Assembly: GCA_954871525.1 (NCBI GenBank)
Contig: OX940872.1
Span: forward strand, 10,687,180-10,751,179
Source of the DNA: Parietaria judaica
Taxonomy: Eukaryota > Streptophyta > Magnoliopsida > Rosales > Urticaceae
Direction: 5' to 3'
DNA length: 64,000 nt
The number at the start of each line of letters is the position of its first letter. Position 1 is the stretch's first letter. Both the position numbers and the translations under genes were made by a program. Positions 53,788-64,000 of the stretch are shown here, in pieces. The notes beneath the pieces are model-generated. The model made no database searches and had not been told where the DNA came from. It saw only the letters and a program-made list of their open reading frames with translations.

Positions 53788-55026
53788 ATGGGCGTCACCA
53801 GGGACCCCGCCACGCCGCCGCCGGTGATCGGCAAGATTGGGCCCTACACGGTCTTCATGACCCCGCCCTCCACCCCCACCCCCGCCCCCGCCCCGCACCC
53901 GCAGCCGCTCTTCGAGTCGCCCAAGAAGGCCGTGGCGCCGCCGCCGGTGCAGCCCCCGCCGCAGCAATTCGAGAAGTCCGCCAACCCGGACGCGTCCGCG
54001 TCCGGTGCCGTCGTCGGGATCTTCAGGAACGCCGTCGCCAAGGTCCAGAATGGTAATGTGGAAATGGTTTGGGCTTGTTGGATTTGGGGGAAAATGGCGG
54101 CTGTGATTTGATGTTCTTGCTGATTAGGTTAAGATTTGGGGAATTGAGTGTTTTGAATTGGCTTTGTTTGAAGGAAGAAATTCGGGTTTTCTTTTGCTCT
54201 TTGTCGCGTAATTAGTATGAAATTTGGCGAGTTCGATTGTAACGACACTAATGCACCGGATTCCGTCTGAACTCGGAAGTCAAGAGTGCTTTAGGAATGA
54301 AGAAGCTCTTAAGTAGTTAGTGTCAAGTTTCGGAAGTGTTTTATTTGAAGGAAATTGGAAGTTGCGATTTTTTGGTCTTTTTGATTAGGTTAAGGTCCGG
54401 GTTTCGCGCAGGCTGCTAATTTTTCGTTTAGCGGCTTGAAGTTCTACTTTTATGTAGTAAAAATGCTTAGAATTGCTGTATTTCTGGGTTCTTATTACAA
54501 TTGAACAGATTTATGAGATGTTGGCTTATTTCGATCATTTATTTTCGCAGCGCATTCGAGTCTAGACGACCATTTGGCACGCTGGTTTGGATTAAATCAA
54601 TCGAAGTATCAATGGGCGTTGGATGACTATTACGAGAACAAGGGCTCAGTAAACATCTTCTTAGGCTCTCATAATGAACATTTTTTATATTCATTTGGCA
54701 TTTCGAATTGCAGTTAAACGTTCCTCTTATTGCCTAATCTTCTTTCGAGATACTGCCAATTTCCTGATTAAGATAATTTGGAACCGATCTTTATAATTTT
54801 ACGAAGACAAAGCTTATCCTCCTTTTCTTATCACTTGTTAGATTTTTCGGGTATCTGTTTGAACTATTGCTGGATTAATCGTTTTAGGATATCATTATCT
54901 GCAAAAGATTCAACCTAATTTCATCTTAATTCATAACGTACACGAGTTGATCATCACTTATTTTAATTACAGGAAAAAGGGGACACAAAAGCGAAAGACG
55001 TTTCGAGTAAAATGCAGAGTGTGTAA
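53788..55026 (+). CDS. Small conserved plant protein, Pro-rich N-terminus, WFGLN motif
   Basis: Complete 138-residue protein in three exons: 53788-54052, 54551-54648, 54973-55026, with GT-AG borders and consistent phases. N-terminus has IGKIGPYTVFMTPPSTP, followed by a Pro-rich linker (about 30-65), then VGIFRNAVAKVQNAHSSLDD and LARWFGLNQSKYQWALDDYY, and an acidic/Lys tail ending KMQSV. I have seen this arrangement in a small uncharacterised plant family but know no function. The second half looks helical. No signal peptide or membrane segment. The start is the first ATG after the CT-rich leader that gives the conserved N-terminus. Confidence 0.85.
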
Positions 55027-56034
55027 TATCTTGACTTCACAGGTATAACCGTGTATAACTTCGTTTTTCACTGTTTTTTCTTTCTCTCTCGCCTTTTCAT
55101 TTCATTTCCGCGTCTGAAAATATTGCAAATAAGATCTTATTTTTCGCAGGGTCAGCTCTAAGAGAAATCTCATGGAGACCCCTTTTGAGTATACTATATT
55201 ATCTATATACCTATGTATGCAATTGCAAGAAGGCATCCGAAGATACGACGAATCGATTCACCAACTTCCGCCGATCTCGCCAGTGCAATTTAGCGTAGGA
55301 GTTTGGTTACGTATATTTTCCGAGTGAATTAAACTCATCTTAGTAACTTAATTCCTAGCTATTTTTCTTCTTGTTTTTGTCTGCTGTGGCAGTTTTTATC
55401 TGATTTTAAAGTCAATTCTGAATATTGAAATCCGTAATCTGAGCTTCTGTATTCTCAAATGAATGGTGCTTATGAGCTAAGCGACTGTATAGAATTATAT
55501 AGAAAGATACAAGCTTATATAATAGATAAATTATACAAGGTTAGATGAATTAGATCTCCAACTGTAGAATTTTTTTCTTTTCTAAAAATAAAAAATAAAA
55601 CGTTTTTTTTTTGGTGAAAATTGAAAGTAAAAATATTAATTATAGGAAAACTAAATTTTTTCTATGTGATTATAATGAATAATGATGGTGAAAGATCAGA
55701 TAATAATTCATGAAGAATTTAACATGTACAGTATTATTATTAGATAAAACAATAGATAATAAATTTAATCCTTAAATTTAAATATTATTTTATGCCATGG
55801 TCCAAGAAACACTTCGTACTACAAATCATTAAATCGAATCAAAACCTACAAAAATCTAATTTGTAACATAATTATAAATCTTTAAAATGTTTATTTGGGT
55901 TTTTTTAATTACTCTGTATTTTGGCCGAGTGGAACATCGAAAGGATTTTTGAACAAAACGAGGCAATTTCGAGGATATCTGACAAGTAGATAGGATAACA
56001 GAATTTTGAAAGTTCCTTTTCATATTTCGTTGGA
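55027..56034. other. 3' UTR and intergenic, no gene seen
   Basis: Up to about 55450 this is likely 3' UTR or decaying transcript sequence; the rest is AT-rich. Confidence 0.4.
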
Positions 56035-56502
56035 GGGTTAATGGCAAGGAAAATATTCAAAGTTGGGTAAAAATACCTCTAGTGTACTCAAAGCTTTAAA
56101 ATAGTGGTAAAAATATTCGAAATCGCATTTGAGGAGTTGACCACTCCATTCTCGTAACACCGTTAATTTACCAGTTAACTCTGGTCACGCGGACAAACGT
56201 GGGTTGCTGACATAACAATTTTTGCCACGTGGACGAGCCCACATCAGCCTTGTTTACAATAAAACAATGAATTAAACCCCTAATTAATACTATTTAATAC
56301 AACTAATTGAACTTCTAATGATTACATTTAACAAAACAGACGTGTCCACGTGGTCAGATTTAATGGGTAAGTTAACGGTGTTACGAGAATGGAGTAGCCA
56401 ACTTCCCAGATGTGACTTTGGGTATTTTTGTCACCACTTTTAAATTTTAGATACACGAGGAGTTCTTTGATCAAACTTTTAATATTTTCGCCGCCATTAA
56501 CC
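56035..56502. mobile_element. Mutator-like foldback MITE, family 1, copy c
   Basis: About 468 bp with the same block order as 2809: GGGTTAATGGC start, GGAGTTGACCACTCC, GTTAATTTACCAGTTAAC, two CCACGTGG sites, and the mirrored end GCCGCCATTAACC. No readable target duplication, so older. Confidence 0.8.
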
Positions 56503-56986
56503 ATGTGGAGGGATATCAAATTAAATATTTTGAAAAATGAACTCGAGATAGAATAAAAATTTGTAATTTCTTTCAATTTTTGCATCCGTCCTCCATTATT
56601 TTGTGTGAACCTTCTTAAGAATATGTTATTCCATAGCCAATTATAAATAAATAAAGTGCAAACCTTCGGATGCGGGTTTCGAGTTTAGTTTTTTTTCTTT
56701 TCTTTCAAAACCGAGTATCAAGGACGACTCGGTTTTCAAATAATATACACTTTTAAAGATAGGGTTTTTGTTTTAAGTTTTTTGTTTTTATAGAAGACTA
56801 TTTCAAACCAATGTTGTTTATTTTGCGATACTTATACGTTTTGGAGCTTAAGGTTGTATTTTATAAATTTTGGCTTTTATTGATTAAAAAATGGATTCGG
56901 ATAAAGCTTAAAAACGGTATCTAATGTGAAACTGAAGATAAGGAGATAAAATGTGAACACGATTAACAAGTAGGCCATTTGACACT

Positions 56987-57346
56987 ACTAAGCTATGCAT
57001 TATTAAGTCCACGATCCTCGTGTTGACTGAAATCAAGGAAATAATCATTGAAAATAGCACTCTTTCTTCAGCAATTTCCTCGCAATGGAGTATGTACATG
57101 GCGTATGTACTAAGCTATGCATTATTAAGTCCACGATCCTCGTGTTGACTGAAATCAAGGAAATAATCATTGAAAATAGCACTCTTTCTTCAGCAATTTC
57201 CTCGCAATGGAGTATGTACATGGCGTATGTACTAAGCTATGCATTATTAAGTCCACGATCCTCGTGTTGACTGAAATCAAGGAAATAATCATTGAAAATA
57301 GCACTCTTTCTTCAGCAATTTCCTCGCAATGGAGTATGTACATGGC
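56987..57346 (+). repeat. Three tandem 122-bp units upstream of the kinase gene
   Basis: Units begin ACTAAGCTATGCATTATTAA at 56987, 57109 and 57231; they are nearly identical, each ending GGAGTATGTACATGGCG. The paralogous region at 62495-62640 has a single diverged unit, so the triplication arose after the duplication or was lost there. Confidence 0.93.
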
Positions 57347-59567
57347 GAAATACAAGTATTATGAGTGTCTTTATAAGCTTCTTCACACTGTGATCTTGTT
57401 ATCCAATTGAACAAGTTATCACTTTATCTTCGATCTCTCTTCATCCTCTTCGTAGCTCCGACGAGACACTAAACGCAAGGTCGAGCAGGTTCGACGATAG
57501 TGGTGTACTTTTAAGAATTTGCAATTCGGGTAAGTTCCGTTTTGTTATGAATATGAAGTTGTGTTAGTACATACTTAGTAGTTTTTTTCTTTTCGAAATA
57601 CGATTTTTTTTTTGTTACCAATATAGAGAACTGTAGCTAATATCCAAAAATGACGAAAACGGAAAATTTGGTTCATGTTTAAAAATTTATCAATGCCTAT
57701 ATTCGTTCATGCGTGATTCAAGCATGGGCATATTAGATCTCCAAAAAAATTCCAACAATAGGCTCCTTTAATATCAATAATAAAAAATGGGCACAAAGAA
57801 AATCTTCCTTAGATCAAACTGCATTCATACATCATCATTTAGATCAAACTCTAATATTAAAGTACCAATTTTCTTTCAAAAAGTAATGATACGTACATTT
57901 TTACAAAGCCAAATAGAATTTTCAAACTCTAATAATAGCATGTCACATGTAAAAAATAGCCAGTAAAAAAGTACTTACAACGTGTTACTATTAGAGTTTG
58001 ACAACTTTGTTTTGCAAAAAAAAAAAAAAATCGTTATTAAAAAAAATAGTGCTTTGTACCCAGAATATCCTATAATATCAAAATACATAAGGAATTAAGG
58101 GTATATATATGCTCTCTGTGTTCAGAACAATACGCGAAAAACATAATCTAACGCATGAAGTGAAGCACATTGTAATATGGCCACCAACTTAAACGACACT
58201 ATTTTCTAGCCGTAATAATCGGGAGAGAAAGTGGTTCGGTTAATTGGACTCTTTGCAAAAATAAGAACCCGGAATCGGAATCCCGTTTTTTAGAAATTGA
58301 AAATTGGATCCGATTTTTGTATCCATGTTAATCCTGTGTTTTTACTAGGATCTGCACTATATGCAATTCCGGTTTTAAAAATCTGATTTTGAGTTTTTAC
58401 CCCGATTTTTATTTATATATATAAAAAAAACTTGAAATACAAACACGCACACAAATCAAATACCTAAAATCGAATACATAAAACGAACAGCTAAAAAAAG
58501 GGAAGAGAATATGAACAATAACAAAAAAAAAAAACTAAAAACTAAAAACTAGAAGCAATGGGTAATTTTAGGGTTTCTGGGTTTTATTATCTCTCAACGT
58601 GGAATCCGAAATCGTTTTTAATCTGGGTGCGGGTTTTTAATAAACTAGTGATCCAGGTTAACTTGGTTTATCACTGCTGCGTTTTTTTAGTGGTTCTGGT
58701 CCGGATACGGTTTAAAATCGGCAGTTTCGAGTTTACACTCCTAGTAATTATAATAAACATTATCTAAAAGTTAAAATTTGTGAGCTATATGAGACCTGCC
58801 GAGATAATAATAACATCGAAAGAAACTTATGAGTGTTACTCTTTTTCCGAACATTAGCTATGTTTGCTCTATAAAATCTTCCATATTATATATATATATA
58901 TATATATTAAAACTTATATATATTATGAATTATTAATTAACCTAGAAATTAACAATATATTAATTTATAAACTTTTAATTATTTAAAACTATAATCATAA
59001 AAATCTATGTATAACATGTCAAGAATAATAATATAATTATATCTCTTATTAATCAACATAGTGTAAATAAAATAGTATAGAATTAGAGTTTGTATCACTC
59101 AAGATTCAATTGTAGCGATATTCATTTTTGAACAATTTTTTGATACATTAATAAAATACAATATCAAACCTTCTTAATACTATAATACTTTAGAAATGAA
59201 GTTGAATAAGACATCAATTTCACAAATAAATAAATAACTTTCGAATCATATTCTAAAAACACTACATAAATAGTTCTTTAATGTAATTTTTTCATATAAA
59301 ATAATTTCATAAAATAATATTAAATTTTATTCATAATGATTTTATAACTAATACTATTATTTTTATATTTAATTATTAATTTATAAATCAGTTGGGACTT
59401 ATATATTTCTAATTTTTTTATCTTATAAATTTAATGAATTATTAATTTTTCTAATTAAACTATGTTCGAGATTGGACATTATTTTGGACAAAATTATTAT
59501 TGAATGGAAATTATTAAATGCAAGTTCTACATTCCTTGATGATGACTTATTCTTGTAATGTGATCAG
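57347..59567 (+). other. Leader exon and first intron of the kinase gene
   Basis: TATA-like TTTATAAG near 57370, then a transcribed-looking stretch ending at a GTAAGT donor (57530), alignable with an exon of the paralog at 62797-62858. In this copy the stretch lacks an in-frame ATG. 57531-59567 is then a long AT-rich intron. 58255-58745 contains diverged ATCCGGATTT-type motifs, perhaps a decayed hAT element. Confidence 0.45.
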
Positions 59568-59578
59568 TGTGTGGATCA

Positions 59579-60916
59579 ATGTCAATTGGAATCATACTTC
59601 TCATCGCCGCGGGTAGGTTCTTCATATAATCATATTCTATCTTTTCTTTTTCTTCAATAACCCATTTACAAATACATCTGTATCATTCATGTTTGTACGT
59701 TGCAGTTATCATCATTGTGAAGGTGATGATAGTGATCGAAGTCTGCAGAAAACTGCAGACCCGCTTCAAGAACGGTCAGCTATTCCCGATGATTACGCCG
59801 GACACGCGCTTTCAGACGTTTACGCCGGACACGCGCTTTCAGACCACGGTGACGATGGACAAGTTCCTCAACGACATGCAGAGAGAGAAGCCCATCAGGT
59901 TCACCTCGCAGCAGCTCGAGTTTGCCACGCACGGCTTCACCACCCCGCTCGGCTCTGGCGGCTTCGGAACAGTATACAAGGCACACTTTGGCGACGGCAC
60001 CGTGGTCGCAGTCAAGGTCCTCCACTACGGCCTCTCCTACAAGCGGGTTGAAGAGCAGTTCATGGCGGAGGTCAGCACCATCGGTCGCACCCACCACTTC
60101 AACCTCGTCCGCCTCCACGGCTTCTGCTTCGATAAGAGCCTGCGCGCCCTCGTCTACGAGTTCATGCCCAACGGCTCCCTCGACGAGCTCCTCTTCCGCC
60201 GCAAGGCCGACGAGGCCTTAGGGCTCGGGATGCTCCTGAAAATCGCCGTGGGCACGGCTAGAGGCATTGCGTACCTGCACGATGAGTGTCAGCAGCGGAT
60301 AATCCACTACGACATCAAGCCGGCGAACATCCTGCTGGACATGAACTTCCAGCCGAAAGTCGCGGACTTTGGGCTCGCGAAGCTCGTCGGCCGGGACGAC
60401 ACTCACGTATCGATGACCGGAGGGAGGGGGACGCCCGGCTATGCAGCACCAGAGCTGTGGATGCCGTTCCCAGTGACGCACAAGTGCGACGTTTACAGTT
60501 TCGGGATGCTGCTGTTCGAGATTGTCGGGCAGCGGAGGAACGTGGATGAGCAGGCACCGGAGAGCCGGGAGTGGATGCCGAAGTGGGTGTGGAGAGCGTT
60601 CGAGCAAGGCGCGCTCGGGGATGTGATGAGCGTGTGCGGGATCGACGAGAAAGACAGGGAGGTGGCCGAGAGGATGGCCAAGGTGGCACTTCTCTGCGCG
60701 CACCACCAGCCGGAGCTTAGGCCGGCGATTGGCGATGTTGTGAAGATGTTGGAAGGGAGTTTGGAGATTCCGACGCCGTCGGACCCCTTCCCGTACCCGC
60801 ATCTTCCGCAAATGAGCAGGTATTCGAGCTCGTTACCGACGACTTGCTCTACCGTGGGCAGCACCGCCCCAGTAACAAGGCAGTGTGAGATTCAAGTGGC
60901 CTCCGATGCAAGTTAG
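59579..60916 (+). CDS. Receptor-like kinase of the LRK10L/PR5K group, without an ectodomain
   Basis: Two exons, 59579-59612 (the acceptor is at 59567) and 59706-60916, give 414 residues. Residues about 3-25 are a membrane helix, followed by a basic juxtamembrane part and a kinase domain: P-loop GSGGFGTVYK from about 94, Lys115 in AVKV, Asp214 in HYDIKPAN, DFG at 232, APELWMPFPVTHKCD. The catalytic HRD is HYD, as in this group, so it is a non-RD kinase. No lectin, GUB_WAK or thaumatin ectodomain is seen in the 2 kb upstream. Two identical 27-bp repeats encode TPDTRFQ twice in the juxtamembrane part. The first exon uses the ATG at 59579; whether an upstream exon adds residues is unclear. Confidence 0.82.
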
Positions 60917-61129
60917 GCTAGCAGTGTAAGTGTGGATGGTCTTCTTTTCTGTATGTTGTGAGTGCAACCCAAGATATATATATTTTTAAATTGTATTTTT
61001 TAGAAGTTCTCAGCAAAATTGGAGAAAATATTAAGGATAAAGTTTTGAACTTACAGTAGCACTATATATGTATATTATTAGTAAAAATTGTAATCTATTA
61101 GTTTAGAGGTCAAATTGATTAAAAATACA
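60917..61129 (+). other. Kinase gene 3' region
   Basis: Likely 3' UTR with a TATATATATATTTTT tract; ends where a foldback element begins. Confidence 0.4.
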
Positions 61130-62030
61130 GGTAAACTGCGGCTAATGTACCTAATGCTTGACTTGCTGCAAATTATGTACCCAATGATTATATTTCGACG
61201 GGTAATGTACCCAAATTTAATTTCGTTAGATTTTTTTTTGTATTTTCCGTCACTTGACCGAGTGATCCCTCCTCTATCTATATAGTTTTCGTATTTTTGG
61301 CATAACTCACTCATTTTTTGTCCAAATTTTATCCACAACCTATCGTTGTAAAGATAAGAGACAGATCTAAAACTTTGGTCTTTTAAGTTTTCTAAAATAA
61401 GTTTTAAAAAATAAAAAAATTTATTACAACGTAAAACTGGATATTAGTGTAATGCAAAATATTTATTTCGAGCAAATTTTATAATAGACTTAATGACTTT
61501 TTATGATGAAACATAAAACTAAAAAGATGTGATGTGCAAAAATCTTTCGTATTTTTGGCATAACTCACTCATTTTTTGTTAGAAATTTATAACTAAGCTG
61601 CCTTTGGAAATATTAAAGATTGATCTACAATTTTTTATTTTTACGTTTCATCAAAAAAAGTCATTGAGTATATTAAAATTTGCTCGAAACAAATATTTTG
61701 CATTACACTAAAATCTAGTTTTACGTTGTAATCGAAATTTTGTATTTTTTGTATTTTTATTTTTACAAAACTTAAAATACAAAAGTTGTAGATCGATCTC
61801 TTATCTTTCTAACATAGGTCGTGCATAAAATTTGGACAAAAAATGAGCCAGTTATGCCAAAAATACAAAAAATGTACATATAGAAGAGGAATCACTCGCT
61901 AATGGTCAAGTGATGGAAAACACGAAAAAATCTAACGGAATCAAGTTTGAGTACATTAGCCGTTGAAAATAAACATTGGGTACATAATTCGCAGCAAGTC
62001 AAACATTGAGTACATTAACCGCAAATGGCC
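61130..62030. mobile_element. Foldback element, family 4
   Basis: About 900 bp. Left end GGTAAACTGCGGCTAATGTA; right end is the inverted counterpart, with GACTTGCTGC and AATTATGTACCCAATG blocks. The arms (about 450 bp) mirror each other through the CACTTGACC, GGCATAACTC and CATTTTTTGTCCAAATTTTA blocks; one block recurs directly at 61549-61580. A direct repeat of at least 7 bp (AAATACA) flanks it. Confidence 0.78.
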
Positions 62031-62059
62031 AAATACATATCAGCCGTTATTTTTGTGAA

Positions 62060-62877
62060 CCTCCTTCAAAATATATTACTATGTGGCCAGATAAGTAAAG
62101 AACTAAATTCCGGATGCGGACTCTGGGTTTATTTATATATTTATTTTAAAGCCGAGTATTAAAGATTCGGTTTTCAAATAATAAATACTTCTAAAGATAA
62201 TTTTTTTTTTTGTTTTTGTTTCATGTTATAAACAATGTTATACTGTGTGTTCTATAGATGCCTATTTCAAACTAAATGTTGTTTGTTTGTTTTACTTTAC
62301 TATATAATCTACGTTTTGGAGCTTAAGGTTGTATTTTATCAATTGTACTTTATAAACTTCATGTTTTATTAATTTAAAAATGGAATCCCGGTAAAACTCA
62401 GAAACGGAACTTGGTTCCGGTTTTCGTAGAAAAAACGAGTATCAGTCCGGTTGAAGATAAGGAGACAAAATGTGTGATTAATAAGTCGGTCACTTGACTA
62501 AGCTATGCATTTAACTCCACGGTCTCTGTCAAAAAAAAAAAAAACTCCACTGTCCTCACGTTGACCAAAAGCAAGGAAATAGACTTTGAAAATTGCATTC
62601 TCTTTCTTCAGCAATTTCCTCGCGATGGGGTAGGTCAATAATACTCAAGTCATGCCCATATCTACACGTCTAAATACAATTATTATGAGTGTATATATTA
62701 TATATAGAGCTTCACATTCTCTTGTTATCAAATTAACCAGGTTATTACTTTATCTTTGACCTCTCTCTTCATCCTCTTCGTTATTCCGGCGGTACTATGA
62801 ACGAAAGGTCGAGCAGGTTCGACAATTCCGGAGTACTTTTAGGAATATGCGAATTCGGGTAAGTTCAGCTTAGTCAT
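62060..62877 (+). pseudogene. Duplicated promoter and first exon of the kinase gene, cut by a retrotransposon
   Basis: Aligns with 56600-57550 in order: GGATGCGG block, CCGAGTAT, GGTTTTCAAATAATA, the single 122-bp-like unit, the GATCTCTCTTCATCCTCTT leader. A TATA-like TATATATTATATATA lies at about 62690. The exon 62797-62858 begins with ATG and ends at a GTAAGT donor. Twenty bases into the intron an LTR element starts (62878). The kinase part would lie beyond the window or may be gone. Confidence 0.7.
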
Positions 62878-64000
62878 TGTTAAGGTCAGATTTTGTCAAA
62901 TCTTTCCCTAACACTACCCTTTGTCGTTTATGAAGTAAACGACGTAAAAACAAGGGAACGACTACCTAAGTAGTTCAGGCCCGTCAAGGAGCAGAAGAAA
63001 TAAGGCCCAACAAGCGAAGCCCATGGAAAGTCATCATCCGACCAAGCCAGCCCAACACCTCATCGCGAGAAAGGAAGCTCATCGGAGAAAGCTCTTCGAG
63101 AAAGCCTATTCGTATTAAAAGATATTCATTCGAGATCGCGAGAAAGAAGGGAAGATTGGGTTATTCGGTTAAAGATTTCGTGGGATATCCAACGCAAAAT
63201 AAGGAAGTCAACCACGATCATAGCGAAACAGAAGGAAACCCTAGCAAGATTTGAGGAATATTCTAGAAGACTTTCAAGCCTATATATACGAATGTAAACT
63301 TAGCATAATTGATTCATTCAGTATCCAGTGTTCAGTATCCAATATTACCGTGAGTTTTGAGAGAATAAATCCTTGAGTCTTCGAGTCTGATTATTCATAT
63401 TATTCTCGATTTCCCAAGGGGTAGAGGGTGTAATCTTCGATTGTCCAAGCTATCAAACGGAAGAAACCGGGTCCTCTCGAAATTAGAATAAATCAGAGAT
63501 ATTCGTATTATTTATAATTATCTATTATTTTCGATTATCTTTGTGACTGCACGGTGAGTAAAATCGCCCTCTACAGTTTGGCGCCCACCGAGGGGGCTTT
63601 GTTTCTTTCTATCGCACAGCCAGGAAATCGAAGGGAGGAAGGAGGATGTCAACCGAGGAAGCCAACTCCGCCCAGGAGCAAACCATGCAGCGAATGCAAC
63701 AGCAACTGGCCGAGGCCATCGCAAGGATGACGGAGGTCACAAGCAAAGCCGAGGAGTCCGCCCGAAAAATAGAGGAGCAGGCCGCGGAGAACAGACGCCT
63801 CGCAAGCCTCCTAGAGCGTGCGGAGAGACCGCGCCCGACGAACCAGATAGCAGAATCGGCCGCACGAGCTGCTGGGGGAAGCGCCAGCAGAGACACGGTG
63901 ACGACGGACACACCGGTAGGCATGTCAACCCCCTCGCTCATCAGGAACCTCTTCGACACGGACGCAGCCCAGCCAACCACGGCGAATCGAGCGGAAGACA
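62878..64000 (+). mobile_element. LTR retrotransposon, 5' end (continues past window)
   Basis: 5' LTR 62878-63575 (698 bp), TGTTAAGGTC...CTCTACA, with a TATATATAC box at 63281-63289. It is followed by TTGGCGCCCACCG, a common primer site style of plant Ty3/gypsy elements, then a gag frame. The left target site is GTCAT (62873-62877); the partner lies outside. Confidence 0.87.
63646..64000 (+). CDS. Retrotransposon gag, N-terminal part (partial)
   Basis: Open from the ATG at 63646 to the window edge (118 codons). Residues about 5-65 are Gln/Glu/Arg/Ala-rich and predicted to be a coiled coil (EESARKIEEQAAENRRLASL); then a Pro/Thr/Ser-rich linker. The frame starts 70 bp after the LTR, as expected for gag. 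No zinc knuckle is yet reached. Confidence 0.8.
   Translation, partial: MSTEEANSAQEQTMQRMQQQLAEAIARMTEVTSKAEESARKIEEQAAENRRLASLLERAERPRPTNQIAESAARAAGGSASRDTVTTDTPVGMSTPSLIRNLFDTDAAQPTTANRAED

Noticed and set aside
61078..61338. 86-codon minus-strand frame
   Set aside because: Falls across the end of a foldback element.

Overview
This is a nuclear plant DNA window, AT-rich, with many short exons, GT-AG introns and plant-only gene families. The gene set (plastid DXS, ARL1-type GTPase, secretory xylose isomerase, ZEITLUPE-type LOV/F-box/Kelch photoreceptor, LRK10L-type kinase) fits an angiosperm, most likely a eudicot; I cannot name the species. I rebuilt the gene models by hand from GT/AG borders, codon phase and family conservation.

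Layout: 702-1445 (-) first three exons of a DXS gene running off the left edge. 1.5-24 kb is almost gene-free and full of transposable elements: MITE-like foldback elements, a 4.8-kb long-TIR element with a 2-kb tandem array, a solo LTR nested in another solo LTR, a GC-rich hAT MITE. 24664-28257 (-) an intact 8-exon ARL1-type GTPase. 28661-30386 an inverted sibling of the outer solo LTR. 32056-40090 (-) an intact 19-exon xylose isomerase whose intron 2 carries a young Ty3/gypsy element (36245-39765). 40.6-47 kb more nested elements. 47479-50665 (+) ZTL. 53788-55026 (+) a small conserved plant protein of unknown function. 56.6-60.9 kb (+) a receptor-like kinase without an ectodomain, whose upstream region is duplicated at about 62.06-62.88 kb, where the copy is cut by an LTR retrotransposon running off the right edge.

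The host genes are unrelated neighbours (plastid isoprenoids, Golgi traffic, sugar isomerisation, clock/light, signalling), with no operon-like logic. The main story is transposon biology: at least twelve elements have target-site duplications I could read directly (5 bp for LTR elements, 8 bp for hAT, 9 bp for Mutator-like), some of them imperfect, and several are nested. Several long-TIR elements are palindromic over nearly their full length and share a similar terminal sequence pattern. No clear new biological system was found; the strongest unusual items are the foldback element group, the nested insertions, the two-level tandem array and the kinase duplication.
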